Source: Tyto alba
Lineage: Eukaryota > Chordata > Aves > Strigiformes > Tytonidae
Length of the DNA: 64,000 nt
Assembly: GCF_018691265.1 (NCBI RefSeq)
Contig: NW_024881316.1
Span: 21,863,819-21,927,818, forward strand
Direction: 5' to 3'
Shown: positions 13,201 to 25,500 of the stretch, piece after piece
How positions within the stretch are numbered: the stretch's first letter is position 1
Layout: the number at the start of each line of letters is the position of its first letter
Notes under the pieces: generated by a model
Told to the model about the DNA's origin: nothing
Database searches by the model: none
What the model saw: only the letters and a program-made list of their open reading frames with translations
Translations under genes and position numbers: made by a program

Positions 13201-14591
13201 AGATAGAGGGATCATTTACCTGGTGTGCAGTACACAAATATACACACAGAGCAGAGGTATTTTATTTATTTCATGTTTGTGTGAAGATGCGTGCTAGGTG
13301 GTAATTCCACACAGCACACTGCACAGAAGAACTTCAATGCATTTATACACTTCAAACTACACAAATATACATATACTGTAATGACCGTTGGTTACTTTCT
13401 TAACACTTTGTCCCTCATTGGTTAACAACATGCCTCCTCTCAATTTAAAGTTACAGTGTCTTTTAAGTATTTTACACAAACTCTATTTGGGGGGGGAAGC
13501 ATGAAGCAACATCTTGGTCTTAAATTTAGTCAGTGGTCACAATTTCCCCCTGCTGCCTTTACCTTTCCCCCAGTTACCACAGATTTTTTTTTTCTTTGGC
13601 AATTACTCAACTTTCAGCACTTTACGGACAGTATGCTTTTCATCAATTTTTTACTATCTCTTCAAGGGCATAGTCTTTAGTAAGGCCTCCATTGTTTATA
13701 CAAAGTTATCAGGCTTACACAGTAAAGCCATGACTCCCTGTCCTCCTTATAAGATTTGAACGCAGTATAAGTAATTCTAACTTGAATAGTGTCATTATAG
13801 TGTAGGCACTTACTGAAACATATGGTTTTACATAGGTAACATTTTGGTATTTAAAAGTGGAAGTAATAATGTAAAAGAAAGAGCAAATCCACCTGTATCA
13901 CTTGCCCTGTGAATAGATAGCAGTACTGCAAAAATGTGGCAGCTTTTGTCTTCTGTTTCCAAAATAAGATTTTTCAAATTTTAGATCAATTCAGGCTGAA
14001 TACATGCTAACTACCATTGCATTCAAAATGGAATAAACAAATTTTCCAAAAACTTACCAGTGTAGTTTTTTACTTACAAAAAAATAGGAGGTAAATATGT
14101 ATATGTATAAATATGGATGTTCTCATTATTGGACAGAAACAATGGGAAATCTTAAAGGAGAAAACCTGCATTATTCACTTGACTGGAAATAAATTATCTT
14201 CAAGAAATAGAAAAGCAGTGAATATAAAGGTCTTCAAAATTAAAAACACTAAAACACTGATGGTTTCAAAATGTACACATCTAAAAAGAGGAAAGTGCTG
14301 CTGTACGTGCTGTTCACAGCTCAAGCACGAGATTATTTATACATACCAAATATTTGCTCTCAGTGTAAATTATTTTTAAAAAATAGTTACTGTAGTCCTA
14401 CATTGCAGGTCACTTAAAACCAGTATGTATAAAATTGTGGTTTTTCAACAGCTGCAGGGTTTAAATATAAGATAGGAATAAATAGTTTAAAAAAAATCAG
14501 TCAAAGTTTCATTTGCTGCCCTCCTACAATATAAAGTACTCTGTTTATTCCCCTCTCAAAAAAAATTTCTTTTGAAATATTTCTGCCAATG

Positions 14592-14735
14592 GTAGCATAT
14601 GTAGTCCTAAATGTAAAGGAATTATTTACTTCATATTTTCAAATAAATTAGTTCTAAACTGAAAGTTTAAGAAGACTTCAGAAGATTAAAGCTGCTCTGA
14701 CCAAAGAAACTTTAGTAACAATTACTCTAGAGCTA
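14592..14735 (+). repeat. Direct repeat copy 1 (about 150 bp)
   Basis: It shares a long alignable stretch with 16230-16380. Both contain an uninterrupted block reading GAAAGTTTAAGAAGACTTCA and end near ACTCTAGAGC, with small indels between. The copies are about 1.6 kb apart in the same orientation. Confidence 0.8.
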
Positions 14736-16229
14736 ATAACAGATACAAAAGCAGAAAAAAATGGAAAATTCTTCCTCCCCAATATCCATCTATTAATGTA
14801 TACTCTACAAAATAACCACTGTTGGTTTTCACATCTAAGATATTTAAGTCACTTACAACCTTGAAAGTGTAAAATATTAAAATATTTGGGATCTGTTTCT
14901 ATTTGCAGTTATATTAGTGTAAGAAAGATTAATTCAATAAAATTATGCCATTGTAAGACTAATGCCTAAGTAGAAATCAACAATTTCTGAATCTCTAAGT
15001 AAGTGGATCAGAAATCAACAAAAATAATGTGAATTTAACATGACCTTATTTTTCTGAAGCCTACTTGAGAGTCTGTTTACCATTCTATTCTTAGTACAGA
15101 CAAGGAGTAAGACAAAAGAATCAAAACCAACAAAACAGTTAAAAGCTGTCTCATTTATGTAGACTATTAATTAACATTACCTTCACCATCAGGTCAATTT
15201 TGTAGAATGCTGACACTGTTATATTTCTTTTATGTACTTAATCTCCAAGAGAGTATTTTAAAAATTCAGGCAGCATTCTAAATAACACTTTGTCTTTAAT
15301 GCTCCTCCCTTAGTTCCCTCATGTAAGTACATTGTGGACATTGCTGAAAATAGAAACTTTGGTGATTACTTTAAAAAATTGTTATTTTCAGTTTGAAAGT
15401 GCTTTACTGGTAATGTGACTACATAACTGAAGGCAATAGTGTTTAATTCAGTCAGGAACAAATTATTGTAATAAAAATTAACAGTGTTTGTGCTCTATTC
15501 AATTGAATGTAACTGTACTTTTTCTATAGAGACTGTGTATTCAAATTCTTTGGAATAAGATTTTCTTTTTATATATATTCACGTTGCATCAAAATAGCAT
15601 AGAAAAAAATCAAACTTCTGTATAGAAAAATCAGAGTACTGTTCCCCCCAACCCCCTGCATTGATAATACAGCATGTTCATTTACAGCATATGAGATAAG
15701 GGGGATATGGCAATTTTGGCCATGAAACAGCAGTATGCAGAGCTTCAGTGGGAGGATAAGATATACATATTGCTTCTTGTGGGGAAAAACCCGCTTTGTC
15801 TTTCGCAATTAAATGAAATTCCCCATGCACTAGGGGAAGAAGCATCAAGACACATATTTGAACTGAGAGCCACCATATGACACTGCAAAAACAAATAGGA
15901 AGATACCTTCCCTAAAACAAGACTGAGAACATTCTAGCTTTTTACTATTGTTTGTATCAAAGTTCTTTTATCATACTGAGTATGTGCAAAAGAAAGGTGG
16001 AGTTTCTAAAGAGAAACAAGTTGATCATGTTTTCTCTAACGGTGATTCCATTCTTGCCGATATGAGAAGAGGGATTGAATTCTCTTCAAAGATGCCAGTG
16101 TAAAAATCCTTTTACTTACATGGCCATGAATGGGTCCAGGAATTGAATTCTTACTGGCTTTATGTCAGGCATAAAATCTTTCAAATGAGATTTTATAGCA
16201 TATTACCTGAAAAGCACAGACTACACTAT

Positions 16230-16380
16230 TAGCATGTAGTTCTAGATACAGAGAAATTAAATTATTTACTGCAAATTTGCAAATTAATTAGTTCTAACCT
16301 GAAAGTTTAAGAAGACTTCAGAGAATTAAAATATACAGCTGTTTTGACCAGAGAAACTTCAATAACAAATACTCTAGAGC
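16230..16380 (+). repeat. Direct repeat copy 2 (about 150 bp)
   Basis: Partner of 14592-14735. Base differences are scattered and there are a few short insertions, so the duplication is not recent. Confidence 0.8.
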
Positions 16381-16997
16381 CACCCTAATCAGGGGCAGCT
16401 GGAATAAAGTCTCCAGGTGCTCTGGGGTCAGGGGCACCTGACCAAGCTTGATAGAAGCTGCTAGATATTCCTCAGGCCCATATCCTTGATGCTCTTCTTA
16501 CCTCTCAGCAGTAGGTGTCCTCAAGTTTTGAGGCTGTTAAAGTACCTACCACGAAAGCTAAAAGTGTACGGGAATAGAATTAAGTTGTGCATTATTCTCA
16601 CATGAAACTTGTAATTTCAATTTGCTTTTTTGAGATTTTGGAGAAAGTTGAGAATTTATTCATGTTGCAGGGGGAGGGAACAGCAATGACTGTTACATCC
16701 ACCAGGCTCAACAGGTTTTGTGGATGTCACTAACCTACTCTAGTGTGAAAAATATCTTCCTTCAGAAGGCTTATAAATATGTTCAAATTCTCTGCAGTTT
16801 CTTTTTTAAATCCACAAGAATACTGGAAATAGTATTACAAATTAAACAAAGAATATTAAAAATATATGCAGAACTTAAAACCTTCCTGGCTAAAGTTTTC
16901 CTAAGCAGATATATTTTCAATGGATTTGGTGAATACTTTATGCATCGATATTCACTAAATCTTGGAAAAAGTAGCTGTTCTATTTTTGTCTTTTCAG

Positions 16998-17164
16998 GTC
17001 TGAATGGAGATGATTTCTTGGAGTTAGGCCTCCGTAATGGCAGAGTAGTGTATAGCTACAATCTAGGTTCTGGCACAGCAACAATCATTAGTAAACCACT
17101 TGATCTGACACTCAATATTCATGTCATCCACCTTGGCAGATATCTCCAAAAAGGCTGGCTGAAG
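16998..17164 (+). CDS. EYS: EYS exon, laminin G core
   Basis: The exon is 167 bp, with a TTTTCAG acceptor and GTAAGA donor. It enters with two bases of the split Gly codon and leaves in phase 0. It encodes the most recognisable part of a laminin G domain: a GDDFLELGLRNGRVVYSYNLG segment, which is the 'F-h-x-h-x-h-x-x-G-x-h-x-h' core strand pattern, followed by a helix-like link to HLGRYLQKGWLK. An open frame continues upstream to about 16718, but that part precedes the splice acceptor and has no protein-like character, so it is left out. Confidence 0.92.
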
Positions 17165-17351
17165 GTAAGAAATTATTTCCTTTAGAGGAATAGCTGTTAG
17201 GTGAAAGTGTTCTTTTTTTCCCACATTTTATATGGAAAGTTTAAAAATTACTTTTGTGTTTCCCTGTTAAGTTTGGAGGACCGTTTTCATTACGAGTTCC
17301 TAAATAAGGTAAATGTCTTTGTTGTAACAAGTATAAATGTTTCATTGAAAG

Positions 17352-17496
17352 GTGGATGATCAGAAGAACAGAACTGTCATTTCTCCTGGGAGACTGGTTG
17401 GACTCAATGTCTTCAGTCAGTTTTATTTAGGAGGCTATTCTGAGTATACGCCAGAACTCCTACCAAAGGGATCCAGATTTAAGAATGGCTTTCAAG
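17352..17496 (+). CDS. EYS: EYS exon, end of the laminin G domain
   Basis: The exon is 145 bp and sits only 187 bp downstream of the previous one. It begins in phase 0 after AAAG and ends with one base of a Gly codon at GTAAAG. It encodes the V-D-D-Q segment, the 'L-F-Y-L-G-G' strand found near the end of laminin G domains, and the lead-in to the G-F-x-G-C-I motif that is completed by the next exon. The short intron pairing two exons of one domain is consistent with a single structural unit. Confidence 0.92.
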
Positions 17497-20400
17497 GTAA
17501 AGATTATACTGTCTTCAATTCCTTTTAAAGCATGCATTAGATTATTTCAGTTGTCTATGAAATAAAGATCTAAAATATTTGTTTTATAAGGAAACAAACT
17601 AGGACTTCCTTGGCTGAGATTCCTATGGCTTTTTCATTATTTCACTATGATAACCAAGAAACATGTTGCAAAGAGAGACTTTGCTAAATATATTTAATAC
17701 TTTCTGTTATAAAAATGGAAATTTGCTATTGTATCATTTCTTCTTATCTGTCCCTGCTCTACAGCATCACTCCAAAAGGACTTATTTTCTCTGCAGTAAA
17801 GTAGGTTAGGGTCTTCTCCCAGCAAGCTCTGACCATTTGTCACTGACAGTGCTGGTTTGAGTAATAGTTTTCATGCTGAAAACTTCTTTCTGATAGGACA
17901 TCATGAGGTCTGTTTTTTTTTTTCCTGACTTCATGCTCTAGGTTTCTAGATAGGATTGAAGTAATTCCTGTTAGGAATATTTCAGCTATTTATCAAACAG
18001 ATAACAATTCCTACCTCAAAACTGGTATTTGAAGCTCTATGTAAATCTTAATTCAACTCTTACCAGATCAGCAATGAAGCAAATGATTCATTCACAACAC
18101 TTCTTTATTTGCACTTCTTACTTCCATAGAAATAATGTGCTCAATATTTGTGAGGTAAACTTCCATTTATTTTAAGCACTGGAAAGCCTTTCAAATTAAA
18201 AGAGAACATTTTGTCATAGCAGAGCAAAGTTTGAGTTTGCAATTATAAAATTGGGGGTACATAATAGAAGGCAAGCATAGAAATAAAATTCACATTCATA
18301 TATTACTACACTCTGTTTCCACTAAAACTACATAACTGCCACTTTTCCAGCCATCACCTTACTTTTTCTTCTTAAACAGAAACTTCCTCAAAATCAATTT
18401 CTTATCCTATAATCAACTTTTCACTCAAAGTCATATGAATTAACATGTCATCTGTCTCCGTCTTTCCAGAAAGTATGAATTGAATAGTTATACTGTTTAT
18501 AGCTTCTTAACAGATTGCAAACTGGTATAATGTCTGTGCAAGTATTTTAATAGTGTTGATATTTGTGAAGTACTTCTGGGGTTTTTTAATAGACCTGTTA
18601 ATGTTAGGGGTGACCAGCAGGGATCTCTGGTGCTTTACTTTAACCACAAACCTTTTTCCAGCTCTACAGGTTCCTCATGTTGCAACTGTATTGTGATGGT
18701 CAAATTTCTACAAATTCAGGATGAATGTTCTTCAAAAATATAAAAAATATTTCAAAGTTCATGTACTGTTAGTTACCATACTATTTACTGATTTTTCTTA
18801 TTGTTTAAAAAGAATTCTCTACCTCAAAATTTTGTCAAACATACAGCAAATGAACAGTTTTCTCCCTGTTCCTATCATTCACAGTATTAAGTCTAATATA
18901 TTTGCTAATTCATTCCATGCTTCAGTTCCCAGCAGCAGCTTGTCTCTCCAGAGCATATTGACTTTCAAGGAAGTTACGCTTCCCAATGACCGATTTCCTG
19001 TGATATTTTCTTATATAGTCAGCAACTCATTTGTTCTTCTAGCTCAGAAATCTCCCGTTTCAGTTCTCACGGTCCTCAGGACTGCATACACAGCTCTCCA
19101 TAGCCCTTCTCCAGAGTGGGAACTGCAATAGCACTAACATAACAGATAATTTTGAACCATTTAACTTCAGCTAATCTGCAGCTATAGTGAGCCCAGAGAA
19201 AAACTCCGTAAGTGACAGTCAAGATAAATTTATCAAGCACATAGTTGATTAAACCTCTCAGGTAGTCACTGTGGAGATCATCTTCTCTTTTAGATAAAAA
19301 CCCCACTACTCATAAGAAGTTAAGAAAAACAGGGGAAAAGCAAAGCATTTTAGAACAGGTAGAATTTTGGAAATGTATAAATTCAGCGCTGCCCCCAGAT
19401 AGACCACAGTTTATCTATGTATCTCTGTCAGTTCTCTTGCTGCATTTTTAGTACATCATCTTGAAAATGCCAGCTTTGTGTAATTGTTAGTCAAATTAGT
19501 ACTAAATGCTTATAAACAGGTAAGAGAGACTAGTGAGAACTTTTTGAAAAATTCTCTGTACGATAGGGATATATCCAAAAAAAAAGTAAAGCTGAATATC
19601 GAAGTCATATTTTTTTATTATAATCTCCAAAGTTTCCTTAATCCATTGTTTGTGGCTCTTTGGTGGTTTGTGGGCTCTGCTTGACTGGGGTGAAAGCTAT
19701 AAATTAATTTGAGAGGGGAAAAAAAAGTCATTGACAGAAATCTCTAAGTGTGGTCTAAGGAGTCACTAGACAAAAGATTACAGACAAAAGGTAGTATATT
19801 CTCTATGAGTGCACTGTCTTGTGTTTGATTTCAGCTTACTTGCATCAAACTGATCTTCAGGATCAAACCAAGTTAAACTCACAAATTCAGAAACAGCTTC
19901 TGAGCTCCTCTTGCAAACTTGGCTGTGTTGGAAACCCTTCTACTGTTCAGAATAGTTGGCAGTCTCTTAATAAAAGAGGCCCAGAACTGGCAGAGCAAAG
20001 GAAATTCAGGTCAGAAAAAAGGCACATTCATCAGCTGATCCCTCTGCAGAAGGTTGTGTAGTGATTGTTACAACAGGCTCGGATTGCTGCTCCGAGTCCT
20101 TCATCTGCATCTCGCTGACTAAGAATTAAAAGAAATTAAAAAAAAAAAAAAAAAAAAATCAGTTGAATTCATTAAGATGGGCCAAAATACTCTAATACCT
20201 ACTATACGACTTGTTTACAAGTGCTGAAGAACTGTTTCTAACTTCCATGTTCTGCTGGTACACTTAAACTAGACATCAACACAAATGCCAGTTTATTTTG
20301 CATGATGACCTTACCAGTTCTTGGGTACTCACAGTGCTTTCCATTGTTTACACAGATCTCTGGGCTGCTTTTTCTTAGCACTCCAGCAAGACTCAGGAGA

Positions 20401-22359
20401 ACAGAACATGCTTTATCTGCTAATGATAAATAGATGAAATATTGAGATTTACCCAGCATACAGTGGCCTAAGACCAACACTGTTAAAAACAAAGAAGCAA
20501 CAATATGAAAATTGCAAATAATCATCAAACTCGATTATTTTTAAATTGCTTAATATGAGTTTTTGAATTACCAATTATGTGTCAATATAAACAGAACTAC
20601 AAAATGTGTGTAATATGGAAAAATCCTGCCTAAGAAAACTACTTTTACTAAGATTGTCCTAGCTGCAGTTAAAATTGTTATCTTGCTATAAATATTACTT
20701 ATATTTTGTTCAAAACAAATTATGTGATTATAAAAAAATTTCACAGTTGGACATTCATTGTGTCTTTCAGGTGCAAGTCTTACATGATTTCAGTGAATCA
20801 TGCAAAAACTCATATTAAATTATTTTTTAAAAAAACAGTGTGATGGTTACTTGTAATCTCCATACCATATTCTCTCTCTGTTTTTAATATTCAGCATGCA
20901 CTGCTGAATACCTCCTGTTCTCATGATTTCAAGCACTGTGGGAATTCATCATATCCCAGTACTGTACCAGTTTAACTAAAGTGGCTTAAAACCTGATTTT
21001 TAGTTTAAAAATGTATATATTTATATATAGATCTGGATGACATTTCAAAAGTGCTTAAGGCTACCTTTAAATGTGACTTTAAATCACCTGAATGTTCAGA
21101 TATATTTTGAAAAGTTACTTAGGGTTTGATCCAAAAAGATCTAATATATGGCACAATCTTCAGCTTTGCAGTACATAGATAAGCATGTGGATCTGGAAAC
21201 ATGTTTCAGAAATACCGATGAATTAAGTTAGACCTGTAAGGTTAACCATCCTGTGCAGCCACTAGGAAGAACAAAAACTCTCCAAAGGGGCAATCCCCAG
21301 AAAGCCCACAGGCTAACCAGGAGCTTCCTGGAGGTAGCAAGTAGGGAACAGCTCTGCCTCAGTCTGAAGCTTTGGCTCCTCCTTTCACTTGGGATATTAA
21401 GGTATTAGCAAATTAAAAGAATGTCAGGGCACATATCCATGCACTAGTGCTCAATAGTCTCTAAAAATAAATTCTTACAATGGTCCCTGACAAATATTCA
21501 GTCTGTGAAAAATATCATTTTTCTAAACAATTCTTTGGTGGTTAGGGATTTAACATAATCTAGAGACCGTTTCCCATCAGCAGTCTGGATGCAGCTATAC
21601 TGTTCTGGAAAGTAATAAAGGTTTGGTAATGTAATCGTGACTACACCAGGTTGTTTGCCCACAGGACCAAGTAACAGGCCCTGGAAGTGTTTACCTTACT
21701 AATATACATTAAACTTTTGAAATCTTTTCTGTGACTAAGAGCCTAAAAGAGCAGCATACACCTACTTTAAAATGTGGTCATGTTTGACATGATCTGTATG
21801 TACCAGGGACTGAGACATTCACTTAAGAAGAGGAGAATCTTTCACTGGAGGAGTCCTTTTTAGCCTAATGAAATTCATGTCCACATTCCCTGCCTTCATT
21901 ATCTTAGTTAGTGTTCTCTGGATCCTTGCATATTTTATATTAAACAGACTTCTTGGTGTCTGTTCTTTTTTTTCTAGAGTTTGTTTTTTTTTGACCACTT
22001 TTATCTGATATAGATACAGTTCTGTAAGACCAAACATGTGTAAGCACAAAAATGCACCTAGTCACTCCTTAGTCACTGACTTGTATTCTGTCTGTTCCTT
22101 GAGAAATTACTTCTGTTTTTTTACCTAATATTAAATGAAGGAACTTACAATCATCCACTCGTTTGCCTGAACGGAAAGTAGCCAGCATACCTTTAACTCA
22201 TGTAGATGGTAGAATTGCCCATCCACTGAAGACATTCTGGTGGAACCCATTCCTTGAGGATTGACACTGTCCTGTTGTTTGGTTTGTTTTGAATTCTGGC
22301 ATGTTTTGAATTCCGGCATCTGTCTTAAATTTTATTTAATTTTTCTTTCTACTTTTGAG
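17497..22359 (+). other. EYS intron (4.9 kb)
   Basis: It has a GTAAAG donor and an ACTTTTGAG acceptor. Apart from a poly-A run at 20138-20158 it shows nothing recognisable. Open frames at 18721-19131 and 19819-20061 have no protein-like composition or known domain. Confidence 0.8.
20138..20158 (+). repeat. Poly-A run
   Basis: A run of 21 A that closes an A-rich stretch beginning near 20121. It could be the tail of an old retroposed transcript, but no parent gene or flanking duplication was found. Confidence 0.85.
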
Positions 22360-22534
22360 GTTGCATTTTTGATGTTCAAGTTCGCACCAGCATGAATCAA
22401 GAATTCAAATCACCAGGGACTCCAGAAGGTCACCCCAATTCTGGTCGCAGTGTTGGACAATGTAAAGAATCCCCATGCAGTTTAATAACATGTAGAAATG
22501 GTGGGAAGTGCATAGGAAGTGGCTCTACTGTTTA
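22360..22534 (+). CDS. EYS: EYS exon, laminin G end and first half of an EGF module
   Basis: The exon is 175 bp. Its first two bases complete a Gly codon, giving the G-F-Q-G-C-I-F-D-V ending of the laminin G domain. A linker rich in Pro, Gly and Ser follows, then the first four cysteines of an EGF module (C-x5-C-x5-C-x5-C, with R-N-G-G-K-C). It ends with two bases of a Tyr codon at a strong GTAAGT donor. The module's last two cysteines are in the next exon. Confidence 0.92.
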
Positions 22535-25500
22535 GTAAGTATTTTATTTTTTTCTGTGGACTACAACATAGACTGATCTCCAGACTAATAACTATGTTAA
22601 TTTAGTGACCTGATAATATAAGTCTTCAGGACCCTATCTTCTCATTAGAAAGAAAGAAAAAACTGCTGAAGGGTTCATTCAGTTACACAGAGCATTTTAA
22701 TCTTATAGTCATAAAATCAAAACTGAAATGTTAGGACACATCCTGGGGAAATTTTTGAAGAAATTCCATGGACTGGATTCGCTCCACTGACATCAGTGAC
22801 ACCCAGACTTACTACAAAATGCTTGGGAAGAACTAAATGTGTGAGACATTTTTTAAAAACTAAATGAGCAGCCTAGCAAGCAGAGAACAAATAGTGAAGA
22901 GAGCTTGACCATCTTAATGTCTGAACATGGCTGATGTGGCAAAAATAGGTGACTTCTTTTTCCTGGAAATTAGTATTTTTATTTAAGAACCCCTTTCTGG
23001 AATAAATCACTAACTGCTCAACATCAGAAAGTTCTGAGACAGTTTCAATCCTTAGGAGCAACCTTACCTACCACCTGTGCTTCCTTCTCTCCTGCTCAGT
23101 CTCTCCCTAATACACACAGTTCTCTGTGCTTCCAGTTATAATTTCTGTGGATACTTTCAAATGCACCTTCCCTGGTCATTATTCATGACATCCTCAGGTG
23201 TTCATTCACCATTGCCTTTACAGATTTGCTGGCTGGCCTGCTCATGTAGGACCTTCTTAATCCATTTCAAACAAATCAAGGTGTATTAGTAGGGATCTCA
23301 TGTTAAAATTATTTGAACTAGGTCAGTTCATCATATGAGCCGTTCACTTGGCTGATCTATGGCATAATAAGTGGTGGCAAAGACAGCTGGCCCAGAAGAT
23401 GATGCCTTATCAGTTTTCATGCTTTATCACTAAGTGTAGATGAATCTTAGTGTCCAGACTGTAAGGCATACAAGAAGGAAGTATCTTTGCAGTTCCAAAT
23501 TGATATTGTGTGCCAACACTTTTATTGTAATAAATCTTGATTTCAAACACTTTGTAATTTATCTGTAAAACCTTTGCTGAGGAGCACTTTTGCTTCTAAA
23601 AATATCGGCTAATATTAATTATACTTCTTTCCCCTAATGTTCTTCCACATGTGTTCATTTATTTAGATGTACTTGCATAATTTTTTAAAAAAGAGAAGTG
23701 TTGATTTAAAACGTCTGAAAACACTGCAGACAGCAAGACAGATAAGAAGACAAAAACAAGCTTTGCACTGTGGAGCCTCTATATACGATTTTTCCTCAAA
23801 ACGACAGACTTGTCCTTCTGTGTGCTACAAAGAAAAGAGTTTGTATACCTGTCAAGCTAAGAACAGTCTACTAACTATGTGTTGAAGGGAGAATTACATG
23901 GTAATTGGTTTTGCTGCCCAACACAAATCTTCATTTGTAATAAAACCCATACAAATCTAGTGCTTCTAAAGCTGGTAAAGCTGTACTAAAATTTGGAAAA
24001 TTCACCCCTGAGATGCAGCATACAGTTCCCTCCACATCACCCTTACAAGCGTATTTATATTCTCTTAAATACAGTAATGAAGGAAATGTTTTAAAATATA
24101 TCATTTGGGATTGCCTTCTGATTGTTGCAATACACAACTACTGAACTTTTCAGGATCCTTTCAGTACTGTTAAACCCTTGACATTCAGAGTGTTTGATTT
24201 TTATGAGGACCAAGAAAGGAAAATGACACTTTTTTCACTTTTAAATGTATTATAAGGGATACAAAACCAAATTGCAAGAAAAAAATATGTCAAAAATGTG
24301 ATCTGAAGTATGCCACCCCCATCTGCCCACTAACCTCACTCTAAATCCTTGCTTCAGCAATTAACTCAGCCATGATTGGAAAATCTTCATGTTTATAAGG
24401 TACACAGAGCCACCACCAGCAAGATCTAGAGAAGGTCTGGAAAGCAGGTGGCAGACTATAGTGGCAGCTGGCGACATAGCTACATTGGAAGCTTGATACT
24501 GTAGGCAAAGTTCTTTATCATCATTATAGTTCCATAATTTGTATTCCAGATTTGTTTAGGGATGGTTCTAAAACTGGGGGAAGGATGCAATTTGTGTTTT
24601 CTGGGTTTTGTTTGTTTGTTTGTTTTTGATTTGTAGTGACCTATTACTGAATTATATTATTCTCTTCACATTTCAGGACATCTAGGTCTTCACAGACTAT
24701 GTGTATATGCATGCATGTACCAATAATGGCTACATTTTTCTCTCACAAAAATGTGAAACATTGCCAAAGGGGTGTGGCTGTACCATGCATATAACTTTTG
24801 TCAATGTACAGTAGCTGTCAATACCCTCTCATATTTTCTCAACAAGAACTTCTTTCTGTTTTCAATTTATCTATGTTTCTTTGAAGAGCAGTCCTTGAAG
24901 GAACTAGATTTGTGTTCAAATATTTTTTCTCCTGAAATGACATCTCTCCAGAGGTTTTTATTTGCTGTTTTGAGCTATTTTTATGTCTTGCTTTCACCAC
25001 CCTGCTAGAAAGTGTGCGATGCTGTTAAGCTGTAGTTTCAATTGCTAAAAGGATAATTCTTTGATTTAAATAGAAGCAGAAATATTCAGAATTAAACTTT
25101 ACATTCTGGTCAGCAACAGAGCATAACTACTATGTTTTAACAAATAAAGAGGAAATATTTGAATAGTAAAATGAAGAATTTTATGTTTAAGGGACAATAA
25201 TATCCTCCATTATTTTATTTATGGCACAGTATCATGCAAAGTAGAAACTTACATATAACAAGTTTGCCTATGGTTTGTTATGGTAATTACGTGTTGCTGA
25301 AGTAAGAGAAAAAAATATGTCTTGTGTACACTTAGAACAGACATCAGACATAATGAGCAGGATTCAGTTTGCTAAATGTAAGCATGTAGTGTCACTTTAG
25401 ATACCTGCAGGTAGGCCATTTGGCCTTCAGCTGCTGCTTCAGAGGAGCTCAGGACTTGCATAAGTTTTCTGTCATATCTCCAAGCTTCATGTGGATTTTT

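Larger units (their letters stand above)
10753..16997 (+). other. EYS intron (6.2 kb)
   Basis: The intron has a GTAAGC donor and TTTTCAG acceptor. It holds a GC-rich partial LTR at about 12.6-13.2 kb and one copy each of a 150-bp direct repeat (14592-14735 and 16230-16380). A TTTTG-rich tract lies near 11840-11868. Nothing else is recognised. Confidence 0.8.

Noticed and set aside
16718..16997. Open frame extending the EYS exon at 16998 to the left
   Set aside because: It precedes a good splice acceptor, its sequence is not laminin-G-like, and the spliced phase with the exon at 10570 is exact.
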